Of a DNA stretch of 47,693 bases, positions 18,147-26,345 are shown piece after piece (the first letter of the stretch is position 1; the number at the start of each line of letters is the position of its first letter). Origin of the DNA: Gemmatimonadota bacterium (GTDB taxonomy: Bacteria > Gemmatimonadota > Gemmatimonadetes > Palauibacterales > KS3-K002); assembly GCA_020344015.1 (NCBI GenBank), contig CP070812.1, positions 4,454,161-4,501,853 on the forward strand, read 5' to 3'. Under the pieces are notes generated by a model. That model was given only the letters and a program-made list of their open reading frames with translations. It was not told where the DNA came from and ran no database searches. A program made the translations under genes and the position numbers.

Positions 18147-20486
18147 ATGACTACGATTGGCGTGAAGAACCTGGTAGGGCGTGCTGGCGCGGCATCTGTG
18201 TGGCGGGTGCTCGGCGTCTATGTCCTCATCTCCTGGGCCATCCTCGAGGCCATCGATCTGCTGATCGCCCGCTTCGGCCTGCCGGGCTGGTTCTTCCCGA
18301 TGGCCCTGGGCCTGCTAGCCGTCGGGTTACCCGTCGTTCTCGCCACGGCGCTCTATCAGGCTCGGCGGGCGGCCAGCGGCGGCCAAACTCCGGCCGGGGC
18401 CGGCGCCGATCCGCGCGACCCCAGATTCCGGCGCCTGCTCACCTGGAGGACGGCAATCCTGAGCGGGCTTCTCGCCTTCCTAACGCTGGGCACCATCGGC
18501 GCGACGGTAGTCTGGCTGCGGATAAGCGGTAGTGAGCTACGGCCGAACGTCGTGGCCGTGATGCCCTTCCACGTGGTCGGCGAGGACGTCGAGCTGTGGC
18601 GCGAAGGTATGGTCGACCTGCTGGCGACCGCCCTCGACGCCACCGGTCAATTCCACTCGTCCGACCCGCGCGCCGTTCTCAACCGCTTCCATCGACTGGC
18701 CGAAAACCCCGGCGAGCTACCGGAGCCGGAGATCGCCGCCGAGGTGGCCGCCCAGTTGGGTGCGAGCCGCGTCATCCTGGGCAGCCTGATAAAGACGGGC
18801 CCCAATGCCGTGAGACTCTCCGCCGACATCTATTCCGTGCGCTGGTTGCGCGAGGAAGCATCGGCGGTAGTCACAGGCTCGGAAGATGACATCACATCGT
18901 TGGTCGAGCAGCTGACCATCGAGCTCTTGCGGAACGCTTGGCAGGGTGAAGACATGCCTGAAGTCCGGATGTCGGCCCTCACCACGGCATCGATCCCGGC
19001 GCTCCGTGCCTACCTGGAAGGCGAGCAGGCCTTCCGGCACTCGCAGTTCACCGAAGCTCAGGATGCACTCGATCGTGCCATCGAGCACGACTCGACCTTC
19101 GCCATCGCTCACTATCGGTTGGCGCACGCTTACGGCTGGTCATTCGGTCTCGGCGCGAACCAGGTACCCTTCCATCTCGCCGCCGCCGAACGCCACAGCC
19201 AAGGGCTCCCGGCGCGCGACAGCCTGCTCATACGCGCCTGGAAGCTCGCCGACGTCGACGGATCGCTGGAGGCGATCCCGCTCTTTCAGAACCTGACCGC
19301 CCGCTATCCCGATGACCTGGAAGCGTGGCACGGGCTGGGTGATGCCCTGTTTCATCTGGGCTCCCAGGCCGGACGGCCGATCAGCGACGCCCAGGAAGCG
19401 TTGGAGCGCACGCTCGAGCTCGACCCGTCCTTCGCGCCGGCGCTCATCCATCTGATCGAGCTCACCTACCAGCAGAATGACTCGCTCCGCGGGCGCGACT
19501 GGACCCTGCGCTACCTCGCGCTCGACTCAACCTCCAATTACGCCCGGGCCTTCAGCCTGCTGACGGCGCTCCAGTTTGGACCGCCCGGCGACTCGGCCCG
19601 CGCTGCCGCCGTCCTCGATACGGCAAGCTCCGACCAGATCTACTGGACGCTGGCCCGGCTACGGGGCGTCGCCGCCCCGCTACCGCTCTACGAGATGGTC
19701 GCGCTAAGGGCCGCCGACCCACGCTTCTCAGAAGTCGCGCGCCACATGGCTTTCTGGTTCCTCGGCCTGCGCTACCTGAGGCACGGCCAGGTCGAGATCG
19801 CAGTCGACCTGCTACAGCAAAGCATGGCACTTGCCGACGGCGCGATGGACGTGGCGGCTCTCAACCTCCTGGCCAACGCCCGCGACTTCGGGATCGCCCT
19901 CGACCCGACTTCAGAAGAGATCGTCGAACGTCTCGCCGCTGAACACCCCGGCTACGTACCGACTCTGGCGGTGAAGGCAGTCCGGGAAGGCAGAGATGAG
20001 CAGGCGGCCGCCCTCGTCGCCCGCTTCGAAGCTCGCGCCGACTCGCTGTTGGCCAATGGAGATTCCGCCGCTGCACGTTCGGTGCGCGGGCGTGCCCTGA
20101 CTCTCAAGGGCCGTGTCTCGGCCGCACGCGACAGCGTAGACGTCGCAGTCGAACAACTGCGACGCGGGCTCGATATGATCAACGCTGTCTGGTACGGTTA
20201 CCGCGACATCGATCGATATTGGCTCGCCCAACTCCTCGAGCAACAGGGCGGCGAAGAGGAAGCGATCAGGATTTACGGCTCGCTCTACTCGAACGTGTGG
20301 CTCGAGCCCCTCGGCTACTACCAGCGGGCCCTTTTGCACGAGCGCCGTGGCGAGATGGATGAGGCGGTGCGGTACTACGCCCGGTTCGTCGAGTTGTGGG
20401 GTGACGCGGACGAGCAGCTCCAGTCGCGAGTCGAGAACGCACGCCGCGCACTCGAGCGGCTCCGCGGCGAGCGCATGACCGGCTAG
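18147..20486 (+). CDS. TolB-like / TPR membrane protein (kinase-less)
   Basis: 779-residue protein with three N-terminal TM segments (about 19-38, 49-68 and 98-120, the first pair reading VYVLISWAILEAIDLLIARF then a hydrophobic stretch). A TolB-like N-terminal domain follows (VVAVMPFHVVGEDVELWREG, about 134-270). Then come TPR or TPR-like helical repeats to the C-terminus, for example ALDRAIEHDSTFAIAHYRLA and ALERTLELDPSFAPALIHL. This resembles the C-terminal part of Ser/Thr kinases or adenylate-cyclase-like regulators with TolB-like and TPR domains, but no catalytic or DNA-binding domain precedes it. It is likely a scaffold or sensor on the periplasmic face. No Shine-Dalgarno sequence is evident. 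Its stop overlaps the convergent neighbour's stop in CTAG. Confidence 0.85.
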   Translation: MTTIGVKNLVGRAGAASVWRVLGVYVLISWAILEAIDLLIARFGLPGWFFPMALGLLAVGLPVVLATALYQARRAASGGQTPAGAGADPRDPRFRRLLTWRTAILSGLLAFLTLGTIGATVVWLRISGSELRPNVVAVMPFHVVGEDVELWREGMVDLLATALDATGQFHSSDPRAVLNRFHRLAENPGELPEPEIAAEVAAQLGASRVILGSLIKTGPNAVRLSADIYSVRWLREEASAVVTGSEDDITSLVEQLTIELLRNAWQGEDMPEVRMSALTTASIPALRAYLEGEQAFRHSQFTEAQDALDRAIEHDSTFAIAHYRLAHAYGWSFGLGANQVPFHLAAAERHSQGLPARDSLLIRAWKLADVDGSLEAIPLFQNLTARYPDDLEAWHGLGDALFHLGSQAGRPISDAQEALERTLELDPSFAPALIHLIELTYQQNDSLRGRDWTLRYLALDSTSNYARAFSLLTALQFGPPGDSARAAAVLDTASSDQIYWTLARLRGVAAPLPLYEMVALRAADPRFSEVARHMAFWFLGLRYLRHGQVEIAVDLLQQSMALADGAMDVAALNLLANARDFGIALDPTSEEIVERLAAEHPGYVPTLAVKAVREGRDEQAAALVARFEARADSLLANGDSAAARSVRGRALTLKGRVSAARDSVDVAVEQLRRGLDMINAVWYGYRDIDRYWLAQLLEQQGGEEEAIRIYGSLYSNVWLEPLGYYQRALLHERRGEMDEAVRYYARFVELWGDADEQLQSRVENARRALERLRGERMTG

Positions 20487-21130
20487 CCGATCGTCGGCGG
20501 CGCCGTATCGGCGCCGCGCAGTCCACTCTCCTTCAAGTAGAGCAGGTACCCTCCGTAGGCCTGCGGCTGGAAGTTTTTTCCGACGGAGAAGTGTGGGACG
20601 TAGCGGGGTCGAACCTCGTCCAGCGGCCGGATCATCTCCTCGCGATTCCAAGCGATAGACTCGAGCAGGAACTCGAGTCCGTCCTTCGGGAAGACGACCC
20701 AAGCGTGCCAGTTGTCCGCCGGCATATCCGCGCGGCGACCGGTGAAGAAACGCGCATCGATCCCCATCTCCACCAACTTGCGCCAGGCCCACAGCGCGAA
20801 GTCCTCACAGTCGCCCTTGCGCAACTGCTCGAACGTGCCCGGATGCTGCCAGTAGTCGGCCTCGTGGAAGAGGTCGGGGTCGCGCACCTGCTCGCAGCCC
20901 AGCAACCATCCACACAGCGCGTCTACCGATGCGATCTCTACCGTGCTCTCCCCCTCGAAGTACCAGGAAAAACGCTTCACCGAGCCGGCACCCAGCGCCC
21001 AGAAACGAACTGGCCTGTCGGTCGGCTCCCACGGGTCTTCCACGTCGACATAGCGCAGCGATAGCCTGAGCACTGGCTTCAGCAGCCATCGCGCCAGCCC
21101 CAGGGTGATCCATTCGAAAAAGACCTTCAC
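20483..21130 (-). CDS. Transglutaminase-like cysteine protease-fold protein
   Basis: 215 residues from GTG 21130, chosen because GGAG lies seven bases upstream and because the open frame further upstream lies within the divergent M20 gene. It resembles bacterial transglutaminase-like proteins. The possible nucleophile is C108 in RKGDCEDFALWAWRKL, then H142 in NWHAWVVF, with D150 or E153 as third residue. The N-terminus (FEWITLGLARWLLKPVLRLS) is amphipathic or weakly membrane-associated and is not a clear signal peptide. Members of this fold act as peptidases, amidases or crosslinkers; no substrate is indicated. It starts divergently 127 bases from the M20 peptidase gene and ends in a CTAG overlap with the TPR gene. 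Confidence 0.8.
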   Translation of the reverse strand: MKVFFEWITLGLARWLLKPVLRLSLRYVDVEDPWEPTDRPVRFWALGAGSVKRFSWYFEGESTVEIASVDALCGWLLGCEQVRDPDLFHEADYWQHPGTFEQLRKGDCEDFALWAWRKLVEMGIDARFFTGRRADMPADNWHAWVVFPKDGLEFLLESIAWNREEMIRPLDEVRPRYVPHFSVGKNFQPQAYGGYLLYLKESGLRGADTAPPTIG

Positions 21131-21257
21131 CAGTGCACTCCGCCGACCGTTCAGGGGTCCCAGCACGGACCCGTTGAGTTCCTCTTTCGGCCCCCGCGCC
21201 TTCCCTATACTCTGGCCTTTCCCACAGTGCACGCCGCCCGCAGCAGGAGTTTGTGAG

Positions 21258-22406
21258 ATGCAACCTGACATCCTTTCCGACGCCGCGCTACTGGCGCTGC
21301 TCCAAAAGCTGATCAGCATCCCGTCCGTCAATCCGACCCTCGCCCCCGACGAGTCGGACGGCGAAGCCGCCCTCGCCGAGTTCGCCCGTGATTGGCTGAC
21401 GACCCACGGGGTCGATGCCTGGCTCGAAGAGGTGGCGCCAGGGCGGCCCAACGTAGTGGCCCGGGTCGGCGATGGCGACGGCCCCGGCCTCGTCTTCTGC
21501 GCCCATATCGACACGGTGAGCGCCGCCGGCATGTCGATAGCGCCCTTCGAGCCTCGCGTAGAAGGACGTCGTGTCTATGGTCGTGGCAGCTACGATATGA
21601 AGGGCGGTGCCACTGCCGCCATGGCCGCGACGGCGGCGCTCAGCGAGGCCGAGCTGCTTGGGAGCGTGACCCTGGCCCTGGCCGTCGACGAAGAGTACTC
21701 GAGCATCGGTGCCGACCATTTCGTCGCTAACCACGAAGCCGATGCCTGTATCGTCACCGAGCCCACAGAGGGACAGCTAATCCTGACCCACAAAGGATTC
21801 GTCTGGAGCGAGCTCGTCACCCACGGCCAGGCCGCCCACGGTAGCCGCTGGGATCTGGGCGTCAGCGCCATCGGAAAGATGGGGCGGATCATCGCCGAGC
21901 TTGAACGCTTCGAGGAAGAGGCGCTACGCCCCCAGACGCACCCGGAGCTCGGCCCGGCCTCCCTACACTGCTCGATGATCGAGGGAGGCACCGGAATCAG
22001 CACCTACGCACCCGAGTGCCGCATGAAGGTCGAGCGCCGCACCCTCCCCGGCGAAACGCTCGACCAGGTGCAACGCGAACTGCAGAGCGCCGTGGACGCA
22101 GCCGGTGAGACGGCCGAGATAGACTGCTTCTTCCAGCGAGCACCTCTCGTTTGCGACAGCGACGAGCCCATCGCCCGCTGCCTGCGCGACGCGCACAAAG
22201 AGATCACAGGTGCCCGGCCTGAAGAGACCGGCGTCGCCTACTGGACCGACGCCGCCGTCTTTGATGCCGCCGGCATCCCGGCCCTACTCTACGGCCCGGC
22301 CGGCGAAGGCGCGCACGGCGACGTTGAGTGGGTGGATCTCGACTCGGTGGTCAACTGCGCCAGGGTCCTAGTTGAGGCCGCGCTGCGTTTGTCGGATCAC
22401 CTGTAA
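21258..22406 (+). CDS. M20 family metallopeptidase (acetylornithine deacetylase / succinyl-diaminopimelate desuccinylase-like)
   Basis: Cytosolic di-zinc amidohydrolase of 382 residues. Metal ligands and catalytic residues are in place: H83 and D85 in CAHIDTVS, D113 in YDMKGG, the catalytic E145 and E146 of DEEYSS, the ligand in IVTEPTEG, and the C-terminal His of GEGAHGDVEW. The dimerisation domain sits in the middle, with HGQAAHGSR containing the conserved His. ATG 21258 was chosen; GGAG lies nine bases upstream and MQPDILSDAALLALLQKLIS is the normal start of the fold. It may be the acetylornithine deacetylase, a desuccinylase or a dipeptidase; no biosynthetic neighbour helps to choose. It ends in a 10-base convergent overlap with the next gene. 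Confidence 0.9.
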   Translation: MQPDILSDAALLALLQKLISIPSVNPTLAPDESDGEAALAEFARDWLTTHGVDAWLEEVAPGRPNVVARVGDGDGPGLVFCAHIDTVSAAGMSIAPFEPRVEGRRVYGRGSYDMKGGATAAMAATAALSEAELLGSVTLALAVDEEYSSIGADHFVANHEADACIVTEPTEGQLILTHKGFVWSELVTHGQAAHGSRWDLGVSAIGKMGRIIAELERFEEEALRPQTHPELGPASLHCSMIEGGTGISTYAPECRMKVERRTLPGETLDQVQRELQSAVDAAGETAEIDCFFQRAPLVCDSDEPIARCLRDAHKEITGARPEETGVAYWTDAAVFDAAGIPALLYGPAGEGAHGDVEWVDLDSVVNCARVLVEAALRLSDHL

Positions 22407-22828
22407 TACGCGCTTAACTCGACGACGCGAAGCGTTACGACGTATTCGGGGTTCTCTCCAGTCCTGAACCCGGGCCGCAGAGACCTCAGCTGCAGGGAAT
22501 AGATGTCAAAGGTTGCGACCGCCCGGCCAATCGACGGGTTGGTGTGAAGCTCCACCTCTCGCCCTTCCCTACCCGGCAGCCCTTCCTTCCAGACGAACAA
22601 GTCGACTCGAGCATCGCCCGCCCAGAAACAGACGGCGTACGGCGGACAGCGAGAGTCGTGCGGCACCGCCATGAACTCGATCCAGAGCCCCGAGCCATCA
22701 ACCTCCGCCGCCTGCCCAAGCGCCAGTTCGAATTCCGCCTCGAGAGCGACCCTGATATCTGCTGGACCCGTAGCGCCCCGACATGATACGACGAGCAACA
22801 CCAAGGCTAGAAGCGAACCTCTGCGCAT
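22397..22828 (-). CDS. Small lipoprotein of unknown function
   Basis: 143-residue lipoprotein. ATG 22828 gives MRRGSLLALVLLVVSC, a short signal peptide ending in a lipobox-like VVSC, and AGGAGG lies six bases upstream. The mature part is a single beta-rich domain. Its notable motif is DSRCPPYAVCFWAGDARVDL: a Cys pair and WAG, seen in a widespread family of small exported proteins without known function. The C-terminus (YVVTLRVVEL) ends with a beta-strand. The gene converges on the M20 peptidase gene with a 10-base overlap and has its own 258-base upstream region shared divergently with the iron operon. I do not know its function. Confidence 0.75.
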   Translation of the reverse strand: MRRGSLLALVLLVVSCRGATGPADIRVALEAEFELALGQAAEVDGSGLWIEFMAVPHDSRCPPYAVCFWAGDARVDLFVWKEGLPGREGREVELHTNPSIGRAVATFDIYSLQLRSLRPGFRTGENPEYVVTLRVVELSAYYR

Positions 22829-23012
22829 GAACGACCTCCTGGCTGCCTGCCGCCAGACTGGGCAAGGCCGGTGCCAGACCAACACCCTTGCCATCTGATA
22901 GCCAATTTGTTGTGATCAAAAGAGTTACTGGAACAAGCCACCGAAGCGCCCCCGCCGCGCTACCACCCACTCTCAGCTTCCGAACCCGCTGGCCGTCAAG
23001 ATTCCGTCGCGG

Positions 23013-23041
23013 TTGACCAAAGTGGGAGCCCGAGCTAGATT
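23013..23041 (+). promoter_or_regulatory. Promoter of the iron-uptake operon
   Basis: TTGACC (23013-23018), an exact 17-base spacer and TAGATT (23036-23041). The predicted transcription start is near 23048, the first base of the first DtxR-like box, so a bound repressor would block initiation. Confidence 0.65.
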
Positions 23042-23047
23042 TCAGGT

Positions 23048-23090
23048 TTAGGGCAGCCTAAAAATGACTATTAGGTAAGACTAAAAATGA
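23048..23090 (+). promoter_or_regulatory. Two tandem DtxR-like iron boxes; the second contains the start codon
   Basis: Direct repeat of TTAGGnnAGnCTAAAAATGA at 23048-23067 and 23071-23090, exactly 23 bases apart. The left half matches the DtxR/IdeR consensus TTAGGTTAGSCTAACCTAA well; the second copy has TTAGGTAAG. Box 1 also holds a perfect TTTAGG/CCTAAA dyad (23047-23052 and 23057-23062). The ATG of the regulator gene is 23087-23089, inside box 2. Iron-dependent autorepression is the natural reading. Confidence 0.7.
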
Positions 23091-24115
23091 ACGCCGCTTC
23101 CTGGTTCGTCTTGCTGGCGCTCGCCGCCGGCGCCGTCGCCCTGGTGCTTCTCTGGCCGCGGCGCGGGCTCCTCGACCGCCTACGCCGAGCCCGCCGGCTG
23201 GCCGAGCGGGTGCGAATCGAGGATGCACTGAAGCACATCCACGCCCGCGAGCAGCGGGGCACGCTGGCGACGCCGGAATCGCTTGCCGGGAAGCTTAGTG
23301 TGAGTGTGAGGCAGGCGCTGGAGCTGATCTCGGCGATGGAGGAGGGCGGCCTGGTCCAGTCGACGGGCCCCGGTGTCCTGCTTTCGCCGACCGGTCACCG
23401 GACGGCGTTGCGGGTGATTCGAGCCCATCGACTTTTGGAGCGCTACCTGGCTGACGAGCTCCGCCTGCCCCTGGAGGAGCTTCACGCCACCGCCGACCGG
23501 CGCGAGCACGAGCTGAGCGAAGAGGAGGTCGACGAGCTTGAGGCGCAGCTCGGCTATCCCCAACAGGACCCGCACGGCGATCCGATTCCGACGAGCAGCG
23601 GGGCGCTGGAGAGCGTCGAGTCGACCGCGCTGACCGATTGGCCGGTAGGCCGGCCGGCGCGGGTCGTCCACCTGGAGGACGAGCCGGCGGAAGCACTGGC
23701 CGGGATCGTGGCCGCCGGGTTCGCGCTGGGCATGCAGATCGAGGTTCGGCGGATCAGCAAGGAGCGACTGGTGGTCTGGGACGGAGAGGCGGAGCGCGAG
23801 CTGGCGCCTGTGTTCGCCAGCAACGTGTTCGTAACCGGCCTGCCCCACCCGGTCCGCCCTCCCCAGAAATTGTCGTCCCTTGAGCCCGGGCAGGCCGGCC
23901 GCATCATAGCGCTGCGTTGTGAGGGCCTGAGCCGCAGGCGATTGCTCGATCTCGGGCTGACGCCGGGCACGCTCGTAGAATGCTCCTTTCCCGGCCCGAT
24001 GGGCGAACCGACGGCGTACAGGGTACGCGGAGCACTCATCGCACTGCGCAGGGAACAGGGTGATGAGATCGAGATCGAGCCGGTGAGCGCCGCCGGTGCG
24101 GAGAGACCGTCATGA
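23087..24115 (+). CDS. Membrane-anchored DtxR-family metal regulator fused to FeoA
   Basis: 342 residues in three parts. One TM segment (6-23) is followed by a basic linker. A DtxR-like winged helix (about 44-110) and metal-binding/dimerisation domain (110-170) come next. A C-terminal FeoA/SH3-like domain (about 262-333) reads [20 protein letters not shown] and [15 protein letters not shown]. Metal ligands of DtxR are present as H114, E118, H133, E140 and H141; the DtxR Cys102 position is D137, closer to the MntR arrangement. It is first in the operon with the two FeoB genes and overlaps the next by ATGA. It presumably senses Fe2+ (or Mn2+), represses via the boxes at its own start, and supplies FeoA to the transporter. 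The upstream frame is closed at 23072, so the TM start is well founded. Confidence 0.88.
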   Translation: MNAASWFVLLALAAGAVALVLLWPRRGLLDRLRRARRLAERVRIEDALKHIHAREQRGTLATPESLAGKLSVSVRQALELISAMEEGGLVQSTGPGVLLSPTGHRTALRVIRAHRLLERYLADELRLPLEELHATADRREHELSEEEVDELEAQLGYPQQDPHGDPIPTSSGALESVESTALTDWPVGRPARVVHLEDEPAEALAGIVAAGFALGMQIEVRRISKERLVVWDGEAERELAPVFASNVFVTGLPHPVRPPQKLSSLEPGQAGRIIALRCEGLSRRRLLDLGLTPGTLVECSFPGPMGEPTAYRVRGALIALRREQGDEIEIEPVSAAGAERPS

Positions 24116-24945
24116 CGACCAAGCGACCACGCTCGATTCGCAGGCGGCCGCTTCCCATTGTCGCGCCGGGCGTTCCGGTTTACGAGGGCCTGCGCCGGTT
24201 GGGGATCGACACCGCCGATTGGGATTACGTGGTCGCACTCGCCGGTAACCCGAACACCGGTAAGAGCACGGTGTTCAACAGCCTGACTGGGCTCAAGCAG
24301 CACGTGGGCAACTGGCCCGGCAAGACTGTAGCCCGTGCCGAGGGCGGGTTCGAGTATGGGGCGAAGAAGTTCAAGCTGGTCGACCTGCCGGGGACCTACT
24401 CACTACTCAGCGCTTCCACCGATGAGGAGATCGCCCGTGACTTCATCCTGTTCGGGCGGCCCGACTGCACGATAATCGTCGTCGACACGACGGTGCTGGA
24501 GCGGAATCTCAACCTGACACTGCAGATCCTGGAGATCACCGATCGGGCGGTGCTCTGCCTCAACCTGATGGACGAGGCCGAGCGCAAGGGTGTTGAAGTC
24601 GACCACGAGCACCTTGAAAGCGACCTGGGCATCCCGGTGATCCCGACGGTCGCCCGCACCGGCCACGGGATCCGCGATTTGATCGAGGCGGTGGCCGGCG
24701 TCGCCGACGGTTCGATCGTGACTCGGCCACACCGCATCGGCGGCTACGGTGAAGCGGCCCGCTCGGTCGATCGGCTGGCGGCGATGGTCGAGGCGGCGTA
24801 CCCCGGGCTGCCCAACGCCCGCTGGGTGGCCATGCGGCTGCTGGAAGGCGACAAGCGGGTCGAGAGGGCGATAGCGGGCGGTGAGCTGCACGAGCTGGTC
24901 GAGGCCTATGAGATGCAGCCTGCGGGCGCAGGCGGGACGGGCTAG
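24112..24945 (+). CDS. feoB: FeoB GTPase domain (stand-alone)
   Basis: 277-residue soluble G domain of the ferrous iron transporter FeoB. G1 is GNPNTGKS (45-52), with the G2 region after [10 protein letters not shown]3 DLPG (91-94), G4 NLMDE (151-155) and G5 near VARTGHG. The helical GDI-like part that normally follows is short here and resumes at the start of the next gene. FeoB is usually one polypeptide of 650-800 residues; here the G domain ends at a TAG two bases before the permease ATG, in a different frame. The start ATGA overlaps the stop of the DtxR-FeoA gene, so all three are translationally linked. GTP hydrolysis gates iron transport. Confidence 0.94.
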   Translation: MTTKRPRSIRRRPLPIVAPGVPVYEGLRRLGIDTADWDYVVALAGNPNTGKSTVFNSLTGLKQHVGNWPGKTVARAEGGFEYGAKKFKLVDLPGTYSLLSASTDEEIARDFILFGRPDCTIIVVDTTVLERNLNLTLQILEITDRAVLCLNLMDEAERKGVEVDHEHLESDLGIPVIPTVARTGHGIRDLIEAVAGVADGSIVTRPHRIGGYGEAARSVDRLAAMVEAAYPGLPNARWVAMRLLEGDKRVERAIAGGELHELVEAYEMQPAGAGGTG

Positions 24946-24947
24946 CG

Positions 24948-26345
24948 ATGGCGACGAACGCACCGCCGACGGCCGGGGATATCCTGGAGAGCGCTGAGAG
25001 CCTTCGACGCGGGCTCGATGTCTCGTTCCGCGACGAGATTGTGGGAGCGATCTACGAGGACGCCACCGCAATCGCGAGGGCCGCGGTACGTACGGGGAGG
25101 CGCGCAGAGCCTACGTGGGATGCGAAGCTAGACCGTATTCTCACGTCACGGATCTGGGGCATCCCCATCATGCTCCTGGGTCTGGCTGCGGTCTTCTGGA
25201 TCACGATCGTCGGTGCCAACTACCCATCGCAGGCTATCGCGACCGTGCTCTTCGGGCTCGAGGACGTGGCGGTCGGACTCTTCGACTCGCTGGGCGCACC
25301 GTGGTGGCTGACCGGGTTCCTTTGGCGCGGCGTCTATCGCGGTCTAGCCTGGGTCGTCGCGGTCATGCTGCCGCCGATGGCCATCTTCTTCCCGCTGTTC
25401 ACCATCCTCGAGAACCTCGGCTACCTGCCGCGCGCTGCCTTCAATATGGACTGGCTGTTCAAGCGGGTGGGCGCGCACGGCAAGCAGGCGCTGACGATGA
25501 GCATGGGTTTCGGCTGCAACGCTGCCGGCGTCATCGCCTGCCGGGTCATCGACTCGCCGCGCGAGAGATTGATTGCGATCCTAACCAACAACTTCGTTCC
25601 GTGTAACGGCCGTTTCCCGACGCTCATTCTGCTGGGTATCGTCTTCGTTTCGGCCGCTTTTCCGCCGTCGGTGTCGACCTTCGCCGCGGCGGGCTCCGTT
25701 CTGGCGGTCGTCGTCGTGGGTGTGCTGTTCACGCTGCTCGTGTCCTGGGCGCTGTCGCGCACAGTACTCAAGGGCGAGGCGTCGAGCTTCACGCTAGAGC
25801 TGCCACCGTACAGGCGCCCGAACGTGGGGCAGATCCTCTATACGTCGCTCATCGACCGCACGCTCTTCGTACTGTATCGAGCGGTGATCATGGCGGCGCC
25901 GGCCGGCGGTGTGATCTGGCTGTTGAGTAACGTGTTCGTGGGCGGTGATTCGCTGGCGGCTTTGGTCTCGGGGTCCCTCGACCCGCTCGGGCGGGCCGTC
26001 GGTCTCGACGGCGTCATCCTGCTCGCCTACATCATCGCGATCCCGGCCAACGAGATCGTCGTGCCGACCATCCTGATGACGTACACCGGTGCCGGTATGA
26101 TGATCGAGATCGATAGCCTCACCGAGCTCCAGGCTCTACTAGTCGGTGAGCAGGGCTGGACCCTGCTCACCGCGGTCAGCTTGATGCTGTTTTCGCTGCT
26201 CCACAACCCATGCTCCACAACCATCTGGACCATCTACAAGGAGACGGGGAGCGCCAAGTGGACGACGATCGGTGCGCTGATGCCGCTAGCCATCGCTTTC
26301 ATCGTCTGCTTCCTCGTCGCGCAGGGCGCCCGCCTTTTCCTCTAG
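24948..26345 (+). CDS. feoB: FeoB permease domain (stand-alone)
   Basis: 465-residue inner-membrane part of FeoB. It begins with a soluble helical stretch (SFRDEIVGAIYEDATAIARA) that belongs to the FeoB linker. It continues with about eight TM segments holding two Gate (nucleoside-recognition) domains. Family signatures are LENLGYLPRAAFNMDWLFKR, GFGCNAAGVIACRVIDSPRE and NNFVPCNGRFPTLILL with the conserved Cys, and later AYIIAIPANEIVVPTILMTY. The final TM block contains SLLHNPCSTTIWTIYKETGS. Together with the preceding GTPase it would form a complete ferrous iron importer. Its stop overlaps the convergent lipoprotein gene's stop in CTAG. Confidence 0.94.
   Translation: MATNAPPTAGDILESAESLRRGLDVSFRDEIVGAIYEDATAIARAAVRTGRRAEPTWDAKLDRILTSRIWGIPIMLLGLAAVFWITIVGANYPSQAIATVLFGLEDVAVGLFDSLGAPWWLTGFLWRGVYRGLAWVVAVMLPPMAIFFPLFTILENLGYLPRAAFNMDWLFKRVGAHGKQALTMSMGFGCNAAGVIACRVIDSPRERLIAILTNNFVPCNGRFPTLILLGIVFVSAAFPPSVSTFAAAGSVLAVVVVGVLFTLLVSWALSRTVLKGEASSFTLELPPYRRPNVGQILYTSLIDRTLFVLYRAVIMAAPAGGVIWLLSNVFVGGDSLAALVSGSLDPLGRAVGLDGVILLAYIIAIPANEIVVPTILMTYTGAGMMIEIDSLTELQALLVGEQGWTLLTAVSLMLFSLLHNPCSTTIWTIYKETGSAKWTTIGALMPLAIAFIVCFLVAQGARLFL

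Noticed and set aside
17078..18148. 356-codon open frame on the minus strand across the end of the hydroxylase gene and the intergenic terminator
   Set aside because: It runs through a well-formed terminator and opposite a conserved gene; there are no domain features.
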